A DNA stretch of 64,000 nucleotides from Azorinus chamasolen (GCA_963576725.1 OY755251.1:39856692-39920691), one strand, 5' to 3'. Shown: positions 1 to 10,358, counted from the first letter of the stretch. The notes: generated by a model from the letters alone, not told the origin. Translations and numbers: made by a program.

Positions 1-360
1 GATAATTCTTGAGTTACTGCCCCTGATATGTTAACTTAAAATTAGAGAAACTTTGTGCTGCACGTATCTCTGAAACCAGTTGGGCTAACTTCACAGGAAT
101 GTTCACCAGCATGAGTTGTTGTGCATTTGGGTTTTAATTGCCCCCTGATAACTTTGGAGTTACTGCCCCTTATGACTTAAATAAGAGAAACATTACTTTG
201 TGTCACATGTATCTCTGAAACCACTAGTACTAGAGTCACCAAACTTCACAAGAATGTTGACTAGCATGTGTTTTTGTGTATCTGGGGCTTTTGAATTGTC
301 TCCCCCTGACAATGTTGGAGTTATTGCCCCTGATGACTTAAACATTAGACCCTGATAAGT
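1..360. repeat. Degenerate ~150-bp tandem repeat
   Basis: Two full units and the start of a third share the words GTTACTGCCCCTGAT, GTATCTCTGAAACCA, CTTCACA(A/G)GAATGTT and GAATTG(T/C)C. Units differ by about a quarter of positions, so the array is old. No reading frame of note. This style of low-identity non-coding tandem repeat is common in mollusc genomes (recall, not checked). Confidence 0.6.
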
Positions 361-529
361 TTGAAGTTACAGACATTACACTTGTGTATTGGAAAGAGGA
401 TGGGAGGGGGAGGCATCTGTTTTTGTGACAAAAACAAACCTCTAGTTCACTTTGACAGTCTCCAGCGCCTTACGGGAGTGACTTTTTAGGGTTTTGTAAT
501 GATATACATGTACTGGATTTGTCTATTCC

Positions 530-665
530 ATTTAACCCATTCCCTCATATTGACACCTTTTGACGACATTCCATCATATTGACACCTTTTGACGACTCTG
601 TAAAGTCATTTTTGGAAACCATTGTGACAAATAGAGCAGTTGCGACAACTACACAATTCCAAAAT
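530..665 (-). repeat. Truncated copy of the CCATTGTGA hairpin repeat
   Basis: Contains two copies of CATATTGACACCTTTTGACGAC followed by GGAAACCATTGTGACAAATAGAGCA. The same blocks occur, in the other orientation, beside the hairpins at 10,821, 11,371 and 62,874. Here the second hairpin arm is decayed. Confidence 0.5.
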
Positions 666-869
666 TTATCTTTTTGCTAGTAAATTCCCCCTTTCGCTAG
701 ATTTATTCACAGAGGTTGGGTCTAAAATAGCCCGTGGGAGGGTGGGTTAAGATACATTCTACTAAAATAATGCCTCAATCTCATTTTTGTAATGTGAAGA
801 ACGCTGCACCATCGACGTTAAATGGCGCAATTGTTAAAAAAAACCTCTCCCGGTGGTGGTAAATGTGTT

Positions 870-990
870 TAAAGGAGCTAGTTGCATTTTCTACACAGGT
901 GGTTGCTTAATGCAGAATAAAAGCAGCAAAGAAAGCTCCTAGAAAAAATCCTACATTGCTTTCAGTCCGCATAAAGTTACCACTTGTATT
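870..990. repeat. Decayed core of the TA-flanked MITE family
   Basis: The words GGTTGCTTAATGCAG, AAAGCTCCTA and CTTTCAGTCCGCATAAAGTTACCACTTGTA resemble the central hairpin seen in the MITEs at 26,042, 32,036 and 48,232. The outer terminal repeats are not recognisable, so this is a low-confidence fragment. Confidence 0.35.
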
Positions 991-1089
991 TAAAAAAAAA
1001 AACCCACAAAAAAACAACCATATATAGTTGTTTTGTTTTATTGGTTTCAGTAATATGACATATACTAGGGCGTTTGACGTTTATAAGGG

Positions 1090-1775
1090 AGCATACGGTA
1101 TATCCTAATTACCCACAGTGTTTGGACAGACACAGTTCAGTAAGTGGGTACAAACCCAGATATAGTCTAATTACCAAGTGTTTGGACAGACACAGTTAGG
1201 CAAATGGTACGGACCCAGGTATATCTTAATGACTCAGTATATTTAGACAGACGCAGGCAAATAGAACAGATCCAGATATAGTCTAATTACCAGGTGTTTT
1301 AACAGACACAGTTAGGTAAGTAGTACATACCCAGATATAGTCTAATTACAAAGTGTTTTAACAGACACAGTTAGGTAAGTGGGTACATACCCAGATATAG
1401 TTTAATTACAAAGTGTTTTAACAGACACAGGTAAGTGGTACATACCCAGATATATCCTAATTACCAAGTGTTTTAACAGACACAGTTAGGTAAGTGGGTA
1501 CCTACCCAGATATATCCTAATTACAAAGTGTTTTAACAGACACAGTTAGGTAAGTGGGTACATACCCAGATATAGTTTAATTACCAAGTGTTTTTAACAG
1601 ACACAGGTAAGTGGTACATACCCATATATAGTCTAATTACCAAGTGTTTTAACAGACACAGGTAAGTGGTACATACCCAGATATATCCTAATTACCAAGT
1701 GTTTTAACAGACACAGGTAAGTGGTACATACCCAGATATAGTCTAATTACCAAGTGTTTTAACAGAACAGAACAG
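1090..1775. repeat. 59-60-bp tandem array, first part
   Basis: About eleven units of a 59-60-bp sequence with the words CCCAGATATAGTCTAATTAC, AAGTGTTTTAACAGACACAG and TAAGTGG(G)TACATA. Some units lack the GTTAG step. The array stops at 1,775, where an AACAG microsatellite begins, and two more units appear at 3,140-3,245, so it has been split by an insertion. Confidence 0.85.
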
Positions 1776-2060
1776 AACAGAACAAATCTTTTATTTTTCA
1801 CCCAGGTATAAACATACAACATGGGGAAATGACATAATAACATACATCAAATAAATATAAGTACAGGTTTGGGTTCCGATCGTGGGGGTAAGAATCTAGC
1901 AGTTTCGTAATAACAATTTCCGTCAGTTGTGTACCGGTCGACATGCGACGTATGGATAGTATTCTTGATCCGCGCATGCAGTCCACGTCGGAAGCGTGCA
2001 GGTTCCGGCCGCCAGACAGGATGAGCGGACCCAAGAGGTAATTTGGTGTTTATTTTTTTA
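1763..2060 (-). mobile_element. LINE 3' end with AACAG-repeat tail
   Basis: Read on the minus strand, this ends in AATAAAAGATTTGTTCTGTTCTG, a polyadenylation-like hexamer followed by a pentanucleotide tail. That is the usual 3' architecture of CR1/L2-type LINEs. No reverse transcriptase coding is attached. The tail lies directly against the 59-bp array, which fits insertion by target-primed reverse transcription into that array. Confidence 0.5.
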
Positions 2061-2215
2061 TCAGTTTTAAATAGATAGATTTTATTCAGGAAATAAGGCA
2101 ATATGCCCGTCTTACCACATATAATAACATACATTTCAGCATAAACAATACCAGTCAATATAAAGCAAATTGATTAAAACATTATTAACTTGTTCGATGT
2201 TAGTCTGATTTGTAC
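2061..2215 (-). mobile_element. Second LINE-like 3' end with AGAT tail
   Basis: On the minus strand the sequence passes through GGGCATATTGCCTTATTTCC and ends CTGAATAAAATCTATCTATT, again a polyA-signal-like word followed by a tetranucleotide tail. It abuts the first 3' end, suggesting one element inserted beside or into the other. Only the non-coding tail is present. Confidence 0.35.
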
Positions 2216-3139
2216 ACTATTGCATTTGGATCTACGATTAGATAGTTACACGCAGGTATACATGCAGCATTAGGTATTAAATTACTGGCGTATATACATG
2301 CAAGATCACATGACAACAGGAGTAAAGCCTAGTATTTTTCAGGGTAAATGAAGCTGGGGTCGGATCAATGTACAGTTGCCAGTGTCAACAGGTCCGACCC
2401 CATGTGTTACACATAAAGTCAGACCCACTGAAACCGACAAGTGCCACTTTTCATCTGCGTGTGTATTAGTTCTAAAGTGGCTCGTCCTTGAGTAAGTCTA
2501 TATAAACTGAATGGCATTATACAGTGCATTGCCCACGGGTCAAGCGTGTGGTTACTGGTTAGCAGTAAAAATTGTCGTGTGCCGAAGAAATAGACCGCAG
2601 TTAAAGCGGAAAATTGAAGATCAAGGTAAGTACAGTTGCCGTTTTTTCCCCAACTTTAACAACCAAACATAATATAACGGTAAGGGTTGATCTTACCTGT
2701 GGTTCTAATTGTTTATGCCCTGTCCTTAAGGGACAATTTGCAAACAGTTTGGCTCCAGACCAGATATTGAGTAACTCAGCGACTGATCAGAATCCAGACT
2801 GTCTGGGTTCGCTATGTTCCTCAAAAGTAACTGTACATTTAAGGCTGACAGCAAGTTAATATTATTAGGATAGGAACAAGGCATAGTAAGGCGTAACTTG
2901 TTCAAAGATACATGTTTATAGATACCCGCTTGTAGCCGACTCCATCGAAACGAAATATGGAGCAGGTTTGCAGGTGTAAAGAATAATAATAAGATAACAG
3001 AACCGGGCCTGCAAGGCGGTGATTGGCAAACAGTGTCGACCTAAATGAGAATCCACCAAATACGTTTTCTCACGGGGTATGCACCGTTTGCGAGGTCTGT
3101 AAGATTAAGCGAAGTGATGATGATATTGTATAATATGTG
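2216..3139. other. Unassigned remainder of the insertion in the 59-bp array
   Basis: About 0.9 kb with no recognisable product. An inverted pair GGGGTCGGA...TCCGACCCC lies near 2,357-2,402. An 81-codon plus-strand frame at 2,614-2,859 shows no domain and is probably chance. The right edge carries TAACAG directly before the array resumes, matching TAACAG at the left edge, a plausible 6-bp target duplication. Confidence 0.3.
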
Positions 3140-3245
3140 TAACAGACACAGGCAAGTGGTACATACCCATATATAGTCTAATTACATTGTTTTAACAGAC
3201 ACAGTTAGGTAAGTGGTACAGACCCAAATATATCCGAAATACCCG
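3140..3245. repeat. 59-60-bp tandem array, second part
   Basis: Two more units of the array at 1,090-1,775 (TAACAGACACAG, AAGTGGTACA, CCCAAATATATCC). Their presence here shows the intervening 1.36 kb was inserted into an existing array. From 3,246 to about 3,560 I see no gene or repeat. Confidence 0.75.
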
Positions 3246-3712
3246 AAGTAACTTTATTTATTTCAATGGCTTTGTGGTTTTTCGTTTAAACATATTTTAT
3301 TTCATATGATTTCTTAATCATGTGTATCATCCATAGGTACAGAAAGGATTGGGTCGAAAGCAACATGCTTATAAAGACCCTCTCCCTACATATAATGGCA
3401 ATGCAATGGTGGACAATTGCTATGAGTAACATAAGTTCAGTTTGTTGTCGAGTAAATCAAGAAAACGAATGCCCATATATTTACATACATTCGTAGAACG
3501 TATGCATTTTCAGCAGCTTGAGCATATCTCAACAAGAAAATGATTACGCCTATAATTCTCATTCAGAAATGTCTAAGACTATTCAAAGTAAATATATTAA
3601 TGCAAATACAAAAAAAGAGAAAACGGTCAAAAAGGAGACAGTCATTATACGGATATGCACCAGAAGACGCGGGCAATACTCGGATACCCTCCCACGAGGA
3701 GCCGCGTGGGGC

Positions 3713-4751
3713 TTAAACGAACCGCCTTGATTCCAAGATAAACATTTGAACTGCTTGGAAAATGGTGGAGTTACTTTGAACATCTAGTGACAAGTCCCCA
3801 TTTAAAAGAAGTTTCACTGTAACAGGGCGGATTGGCCTGACTGAATTTAATTGACGTATACGTGGAATATAGTGGTTTATACAAACAAGAAGAAAGTGTT
3901 CAGTGCTCTCAATATCACCACACATGCAAAGAGGAGATTCTACAATATTCTTTTGGAAAAGTGTGAGATTTAGAGAGCTACAGTTTGTTCTAAGGCGCGT
4001 GTGAAGTATTTGCGCATTCCTGTTCCCTGTATAAAAGTATAGAGGTGGAGGAGTAATTGTTCGATTTATTGCAGTCTTGGAAGTTGAAAGGGAACCGGAA
4101 TTTCTGACTTCCAAAGAGAGAGAATTCCACTCTCGGGCAACGGAAGGGACAAAGGAATCACTGTAGAGTTTTGTGCGGGCATGTATATATTTAAGGTTGT
4201 GGCCATTTCTTAGTGGGTAATCGGTTTGGGTACCTACAAGAGAAGGAACAAGAGAAGACATGTATTCTGGTGTTTCATTATGGGTCATTTTGTAGAATAG
4301 AATAAGCTTATGTTTTCTTCTTCTGCTCTCTAGAAATTCCCAACCAGTTTCCTTTTCAAGATTTGCAATAGAGATAAAGTTATTTGCACCAGTAACTATC
4401 CTTGCGGCCTCATGTTGGATATTATTTAGGTTATGTTTTTCATTCGATGTACAGTTGTCTCACAAAGCTAAGTTAGATTATTTCAAGCGATTTTCTATCC
4501 AAAACATAGTTTAATTTACGCATGATATTTATTCTCTGCCAGGCCTTTAATATTATGTAATCTGTATATGCATGCCATGTCGCGTCACGTGACAAATGAA
4601 TACCGAGATGTTTATGTACGCTAACTTCAGTGATCTGTTCGTCAAGCATGTGTAAAGGAGGATGGTCAGGTTTTTTTGTTTTTCTTGAAATTAACATGGA
4701 ATCGGTTTTTGTAGGGTTGAAAGTAAAGTAACGAGCCAGGTTTCCGCCCAT
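3713..4751 (-). pseudogene. LINE RT thumb and C-terminal CCHC-like domain, broken
   Basis: This continues the LINE frame after the frameshift. 4,473-4,751 encodes the segment with HKHLGIHLSRDATWH and KAWQRINIMRKL, typical of the region after the YADD box. A deletion of about 35 codons follows. Then 3,713-4,440 encodes NLNNIQHEAARIVTGANN, REWNSLSLEVRNSGS and finally CMCGDIESTEHFLLVC, the Cys-Cys-His-Cys motif found at the C terminus of CR1/L2-group LINEs. The fragment at 28,773-29,560 is a relative of the same part. Confidence 0.75.
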
Positions 4752-7212
4752 TTAGTAATTCTATCGACATCAGTATTAAAGTGTAGGCAGCCGCTTCTGC
4801 ATGTTCTACAATGAGATAAAGACTAGTGTCGTCAGCGAACAGACGAATATTAGATTGTACGTCATCAACGATGTCATTGATATAAATCAAGAAGAGTATT
4901 GGTCCAAGAATTGACCCCTGTGGTACACCTGAATGTATGGGTAACCATTCAGATTTCGCGCCAGGAATGATCACATACTGCCGTCTACTATCTAGGTAAT
5001 TTGAAAACCACGTGACAAGACTTTCTGAGAGTCCATCAGCTTTAAGTTTTTCTAACAGACCAATATGCCATACACGGTCAAAAGCTTTACTGATATCGAA
5101 AAAGATGGCCCTTACTTCTTTTCCTTCATCTAGAGCTTTGCAGAAAGCATTATAAATAAATGTTAACTGGTTAATGGTTAAGTCACCTGGAATAAAACCA
5201 GACTGGAAAGAAGAAAGGTAGTCAATATCTCGTAGATGATTGAATGCGTGTTTAAAAACCAGTCTTTCTAGTACTTTATCTAAGTTGCTTAGAAGAGATA
5301 TAGGACGATAATTGCTTACCAAGGATGGGTCGCCTTTTTTAAAAATTGCGCTCACATAGGCATCCTTCCAACTCTGAGGCAACACACCTTCGCATAGGGA
5401 TTTATTATAAATGTCACAGAGAGGCTTACATATTTCATTAGATAATTCACGAAGTATACGGTTATTAATAGCACCAGGACCTGAAGCCTTGCCCAGAGGA
5501 AGACTAGCAAGAACAGATTTTACTTCATAGGCTGATAGATTTATAGTCGGCATTATATGATTCATAGCCATCAAGTCAGGAGGCTTAGCATTACCTACGT
5601 TAAGTACGGTTTGGTTTGTAAAATAAGAATTTAAAGCGTTAGCCTTGTCATTGCTTTCGACAGCCACACTGTCATCATGTGTAAGGGGTGGTATAGAATT
5701 TCTATCTGTAGAGGTAATAAACAATTTAAGAGTTTTCCACCAGTCTCTCGGAGAGAGTGAATCAGCACGAAGTTTGTTCGATAAATTGTCAAAGTACAAC
5801 TTTTTGGAGTCTCTAATTAAGCTTACAACTTCATTACGAAGTGATTTAAAACGAATCCAACTATTATAAGTGTTTGTGGACTTGGCTTTTTTATATGCTC
5901 GCTTTCTTTTTCTAATTTTGTTCTTAATGTTTGAATTCAGCCAAGGTGGCTCATAAGGTTTAATACGGACAGTGTTATTAGGGATACATTGTTCCGTTAA
6001 TTGTAATAGTTTGTCTGTAATATTCCTGGAATAGACATTAATATCGTCGTCTTTGAGGTCAGTCCAGTCTGTGAGTCTTGCTTTTTCTCTGAGAAGGTCA
6101 TAATCGCCTTGTTCATATTTCCAAATTCTTCTAGTATAGGATTTGAATTTGGGTTTTGCGTACCGAAATAGTCCATAAATAGGACAGTGGAAGCGATGGG
6201 TTTGATTTAGAAAAGGATCACCTACGCCACTTGATATCGTATTGTTTTTATTTTTTACAAGGATGATATCAATAAGAGAGGTTGAGTGTTCGGTAAAGTG
6301 AGTTGATTCATTTATGACTTGTGTAAAGCCGAATTGCTGACATAAAATGTTAATTTTTCTTGCGCTTTGAGGATTTAGCATATTAAAAATGAAATCACCA
6401 GTTATTATTATATCCTCTATACCTGTATCAACGGCTAAGTGAAAGGAATCTTCAATCATGGAATAATAATTAGGATCTGAATTTGGAGGTCGATAGAATA
6501 CACCTAGTAATATATGTTTATGGCTGATCAAAAGGTCAACCCAAATACATTCTAAACCGACCAAGTCAATGTCCATACGGCGAGTATACTTAACTTCATC
6601 TTTCACATATAATATAACTCCGCCATGGTTATCAAAGGGACGGTCTTTTCGTTCAGGAGGATGATACGAGGGAATATGCAAGTCTACTGTCGCAACAGCA
6701 TCACTCAACCAAGTTTCTGTGAAGGCTAGTATATCGAAACCGTGAAGTTCCGTAGACAGGATATCTAATTTAGTGAGCATACTTTGGACATTATAATGTA
6801 CTAGCGATAGATTATTGGCGAGGGCCAACACCGATGCAGATGAATTATGGCCAGACGAAGTGATTGAAAGTGAAGACGAATTTAAAAATTTATCAGGGCC
6901 TGGATTTGGATGAATATCCCCGGAACATAGGAGCAAAGTAATCAGCCAAATGATACATGTGGCAAAGCACTGAAGCTTCAATAAGTATTTGAAACAGGCT
7001 ACATTTTTCAGACATGTTTCACTCACAGCGGCCAGACGTTTTTTAGTATAAATTATTTGAGTACAGATATTTGATGATACTTTAACGTTTCTAAGTAGGG
7101 AGTATGTTTCAATATGTCCTCTTGTTAGCCAGAATATAAACAAGCAGTTCAGTAAAATTGGGAAAGCGAAACGACAGCTGTATGACGGCATGGTAGCGAT
7201 AGTCCTATGCAT
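4666..7212 (-). CDS. LINE endonuclease-reverse transcriptase (frameshifted at 3' end)
   Basis: The 848-codon frame encodes the retrotransposition enzyme. Residues 1-96 include a hydrophobic stretch ending LITLLLCSG, followed by GDIHPNPGP (98-106), which resembles a 2A ribosome-skipping motif. The APE-type endonuclease runs from about residue 133 to 350: NVQSM, FTETW (E166), GVFYRPP and TGDF are present. However, the usual GDFN reads GDFI and the usual SDH before CPIY reads RFH, so nuclease activity is probably lost. The RT follows: NYRPISLLS (634-642), FFDISKAFDRVW (704-715), SGVPQGSILGP (761-771) and LFADDTSLY (791-799) are intact. After about residue 812 the frame shifts; the true continuation is in another frame from about 4,751 downward. 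The first ATG lies at the foot of a hairpin. Confidence 0.85.
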   Translation of the reverse strand: MHRTIATMPSYSCRFAFPILLNCLFIFWLTRGHIETYSLLRNVKVSSNICTQIIYTKKRLAAVSETCLKNVACFKYLLKLQCFATCIIWLITLLLCSGDIHPNPGPDKFLNSSSLSITSSGHNSSASVLALANNLSLVHYNVQSMLTKLDILSTELHGFDILAFTETWLSDAVATVDLHIPSYHPPERKDRPFDNHGGVILYVKDEVKYTRRMDIDLVGLECIWVDLLISHKHILLGVFYRPPNSDPNYYSMIEDSFHLAVDTGIEDIIITGDFIFNMLNPQSARKINILCQQFGFTQVINESTHFTEHSTSLIDIILVKNKNNTISSGVGDPFLNQTHRFHCPIYGLFRYAKPKFKSYTRRIWKYEQGDYDLLREKARLTDWTDLKDDDINVYSRNITDKLLQLTEQCIPNNTVRIKPYEPPWLNSNIKNKIRKRKRAYKKAKSTNTYNSWIRFKSLRNEVVSLIRDSKKLYFDNLSNKLRADSLSPRDWWKTLKLFITSTDRNSIPPLTHDDSVAVESNDKANALNSYFTNQTVLNVGNAKPPDLMAMNHIMPTINLSAYEVKSVLASLPLGKASGPGAINNRILRELSNEICKPLCDIYNKSLCEGVLPQSWKDAYVSAIFKKGDPSLVSNYRPISLLSNLDKVLERLVFKHAFNHLRDIDYLSSFQSGFIPGDLTINQLTFIYNAFCKALDEGKEVRAIFFDISKAFDRVWHIGLLEKLKADGLSESLVTWFSNYLDSRRQYVIIPGAKSEWLPIHSGVPQGSILGPILFLIYINDIVDDVQSNIRLFADDTSLYLIVEHAEAAAYTLILMSIELLNGRKPGSLLYFQPYKNRFHVNFKKNKKT

Positions 7213-7262
7213 AGAAATTACTACGACACCTTTAGAAGAGACAGTAAGAATAGGACTATCGC
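7196..7262. promoter_or_regulatory. 13-bp inverted repeat at the LINE start codon
   Basis: GCGATAGTCCTAT (7,196-7,208) and ATAGGACTATCGC (7,250-7,262) are exact inverse complements with a 41-nt loop. On the minus strand the putative ATG (7,212-7,210) lies just inside the loop. In the LINE RNA this would form a stable stem next to the initiation codon; a role in translation is only a guess. Confidence 0.45.
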
Positions 7263-7345
7263 CAACATACAGTCATGCCCGTCAGCATATCCCCGGGTCT
7301 GGACACAACCATCGCCACGTCCCCTGGGTCCACACTCATCATCCA

Positions 7346-7671
7346 TTTGACAAAAAAAAAAAGAATCAGTACATGTAAACAAAATGAAAGAACAATATGA
7401 ACTTAAATATAGGGGAAAAAAGGGAATAGGTTCATTTCGAAATGCATATTTATATACAGGAGATTAAAAGATAATCCGTCCAAATTAGCGGACTATTTGC
7501 AACCTCGCTGGACAAACATGCACATCAGCACGATACCGTTTAAAACCAGAAACTATGCTGACCTCCGCAAAAGACAGTAAACCTAAGATGATAGCGGGAA
7601 ATCAAGTTCTTTCACTGGCTGTGCCGTATCCATGTGTGTGAAGCTGGCTCAGCAATCAACCATCAACCATA
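7346..7671. other. No recognisable gene
   Basis: A poly-A stretch at about 7,351-7,362 and otherwise unique-looking sequence between the LINE 5' end and the 59-bp satellite. I see no coding signal. Confidence 0.5.
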
Positions 7672-9390
7672 AACATTCGTTTTTATATAAGGAAATCGAA
7701 TGTTGATCTGGAATGTCGAGCTCGCCCATCAACATTCGTTTTTATATAAGGAAATCGAATGTTGATCTGGAATGTCGAGCTCGCCCATCAACATTCGTTT
7801 TTTATAAGGAAATCGAATGTTGATCTGGAATGTCGAACTCGCCCATCAACATTCGTTTTTATATAAGTAAATCGAATGTAGATCTGGAATGTCGAGCTCG
7901 CCCATCAACATTCGTTTTTATATAGAGAAATCGAATGTTGTGCTGGAATGTCGAGCTCGCCCATCAACATTCGTTTTTATATAAGGAAATCGAATGTTGA
8001 TCTGGAATGTCCAGCTCGCCCATCAACATTCGTTTCTATATAAGGAAACCGAATGTTGATCTGGAATGTCGAGCTCGCCCATCAACATTCGTTTTTATAT
8101 AGTGAAACCGAATGTTGATCTGGAATGTCGAGCACGCCCATCAACATTCGTTTTTATATAGAGAAACCGAATGTTGATCTAGAACGTCCAGCTCGCCCAT
8201 CAACATTCGTTTTTATATAGAAAAACCGAATGTTCAGCTAGAATGTCCAGCTCGCCCATCAACATTCGTTTTTATATAGAGAAACCGAATGTTGAGCTAG
8301 AATGTCCAGCTCGCCCATCAACATTCGTTTTTATATAAGGAAATCGAATGTTGATCTGGAATGTCGAGCTCGCCCATCAGCATTCGTTTTTATATAGAGA
8401 AACCGAATGTTGATCTGGAATGTTGAGCTCGCCCATCAACATTCGTTTTTATATAGAGAAACCGAATGTTCGGCTGGAATGTCCAGCTCGCCCATCAACA
8501 TTCGTTTTTATATGAGGAAATCGAATGTTGATCTGGAATATCGAGCTCGCCCATCAACATTCGTCTTTATATAAGGAAACCGAATGTTGATCTGGAATGT
8601 CGAGCTCGCCCATCAACATTCGCTTTTATATAGAGAAACCGAATGTTGATCTGGAATGTCCAGCTCGCCCATCAACATTCGTTTTTATATAAGGAAATCG
8701 AATGTTGATCTGGAATGTCGAGCACGCCCATCAACATTCGTTTGTATATAAGGAAACCGAATGTTGATATGGAATGTTGAGCTCGCCCATCAACATTCGT
8801 TTTTATATAAGGAAACCGAATGTTGATCTGGAATGTCGAGCTCGACCATCACATTCGTCTTTATATAAGGAAACCGAATGTTGATCTGGAATGTCGATCT
8901 CACCCATCAACATTCGTTTTTATATAAGGAAATCGAATGTTGATCTGGAATGTCGAGCTCGCCCATCAACGTTCGTTTTTATATAAGGAAATCGAATGTT
9001 GAGCTGGAATGTCGAGCTCGCCCTTCAACATTCGTTTTTATATAGATAACCCGAATGTTGATCTGGAATGTCGAGCTCGCCCATCAACATTCGTTTTTAT
9101 ATAAGGAAACCGAATGTTGAGCTGGAATGTCGAGCTCACCCATCAACATTCTTTTTTATATAAGGAAATCGAATGTTGATCTGGAATGTCGAGCTCGCCC
9201 ATCAGCATTCGTTTTTATATAAGGAAATCGAATGTTGATCTGGAATGTCGAGCTCGCCCATCAACATTCGTTTTTATATAAGGAAACCGAATGTTGATCT
9301 GGAATGTCGAGCACGCCCATCAACATTCGTTTTTATATAAGGAACCCGAATGTTGATCTGGAATGTCGAGCTTGCCCATCAACATTCGTC
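7672..9390. repeat. 59-bp hairpin satellite, about 29 copies
   Basis: The period is exactly 59 bp for the first units (starts at 7,672, 7,731, 7,790). Each unit contains AACATTCG, a 17-nt A/T-rich spacer, then CGAATGTT, so every unit can fold into an 8-bp stem, followed by GATCTGGAATGTCGAGCTCGCCCATC. Variation is mostly single bases (GGAAATC/GGAAACC, AAGG/AGAG) and a few 1-bp indels. The array ends abruptly at about 9,390. Confidence 0.95.
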
Positions 9391-9700
9391 TTTATTACAT
9401 TTTTGTCTCTAAAAATACTTTGGAGGTCAATAAAATCAATACCTTTATTAATAAAAGGAATTTTCAAGAAGAATCTTTGGTTCAGATAATTTGTCAATGT
9501 GCGGTCTGAGAACATGTAGAGTAAAGCTTTGTATCAAACTAGCCGTTCCTATGAGAGGATCTGATCTAAAAATAATTTTATCGGCTTGCTCGTCAATTTC
9601 TTTTAATGAACATATAGATAAGGAGGAAAGTATAGAAAGCATGGCATGTTTACCCGAAGTTAGGCGTAAAGTATGTAGATCAAGAAGAGTCATTTTCAAA
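9391..9700 (-). pseudogene. Possible N-terminal fragment of a Penelope-like ORF
   Basis: Two minus-strand frames overlap: one encodes LTSGKHAMLSILSSLSIC and SDPLIGTASLIQSF (9,448-9,699), the other PFINKGIDFIDLQSIFRDK (9,400-9,515), so a frameshift is likely. The second phrase resembles, from memory, the region upstream of the RT in bivalve Penelope-like proteins. No RT follows because the 59-bp satellite begins here. Could be an unrelated decayed protein. Confidence 0.3.
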
Positions 9701-10154
9701 CGAGATTTTCGTTTAATATTACCATTTTTGCGAATGCCATGTGACCGAGATTTGCGTTTTCTAATAGAAAAAATTGAAAAAATATCTATATCTGGTTCTT
9801 TTGAAATATTTCCAGTCTGGTAAATATTATCATTCAGTCCTAAAGGAAAAGGTGTTTTTCATTTTGTTGAATCGGTTGATTGAATTTGGTTTTGGTCATA
9901 TTGCGCCGATTTTTGTTTGCCATGTGGTAATATTAGTTGGTCGGTTTGAAATGGCGTTAATTTGGTAAGGTACATTTGGTATGATAATTATTGTCATGAT
10001 GTATCTAAAACATCTTTGAAAGTTTTTATCATACTTTCATTTGTACTTTGTCTGTTTCGATTATATCGCTTTATCGACACCCTTTAGGATGCAATACTAT
10101 ATTTGGTGTATTACAAGTACTCATATTGATTTAAAGCAACTAATATTTTTCTAG
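9701..10154. other. No recognisable gene
   Basis: A/T-rich sequence with only short chance frames. It ends with TAATATTTTTCTAG at 10,141-10,154, a good match to a pyrimidine-rich 3' splice acceptor for the possible exon that follows. Confidence 0.4.
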
Positions 10155-10358
10155 CTTCAATCAACCGCGGGAGGTGAATGGTCTCAGAAGATTGTCACAG
10201 TAAACAACACCATGTTCAACCAATGGCTTGGAAAAATTCCAGGGGCCTTTGGATCGACAGTCCGGAGTGAATCCCGTTTATCGTCATCCACGGAGGGTGA
10301 GCGGGCGATTCTTTCGGACGTTCAGATGAAAGACAATTCAGAATATGACACCGGGTAA
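10155..10358 (+). CDS. Possible terminal coding exon of a host gene
   Basis: After a TTTTTCTAG acceptor-like sequence, 67 codons are open in phase 0 and end at TAA (10,356-10,358). The peptide is hydrophilic and rich in Ser, Glu and Arg, with GEWSQKIVTVNN, FNQWLGKIPGAFGSTV and RSESRLSSSTEGERAI, and ends NSEYDTG. The composition is more protein-like and GC-rich than the flanks, and the other two frames close quickly. It looks like a cytoplasmic tail, but I do not recognise a family. No upstream exon is visible in the window. Could be chance. Confidence 0.35.
   Translation, partial: LQSTAGGEWSQKIVTVNNTMFNQWLGKIPGAFGSTVRSESRLSSSTEGERAILSDVQMKDNSEYDTG

Larger units (their letters stand above)
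3560..7345 (-). mobile_element. CR1/L2-type LINE retrotransposon, near full length
   Basis: The minus strand carries, in order, a short leader, a long EN-RT reading frame and a C-terminal cysteine/histidine domain, the plan of CR1/L2/Jockey-group LINEs. The coding part is about 3.5 kb. The 3' end is imprecise: no clear tail is visible, and I place it near 3,560 where the sequence becomes T/A rich on the minus strand. No separate ORF1 is visible upstream of 7,212. The element is broken by a frameshift near 4,765, an internal deletion near 4,450 and catalytic substitutions, so this copy is dead. Confidence 0.8.

Noticed and set aside
7672..9390. CRISPR array
   Set aside because: The 59-bp units are contiguous with no unique spacers, and the sequence is animal nuclear DNA.
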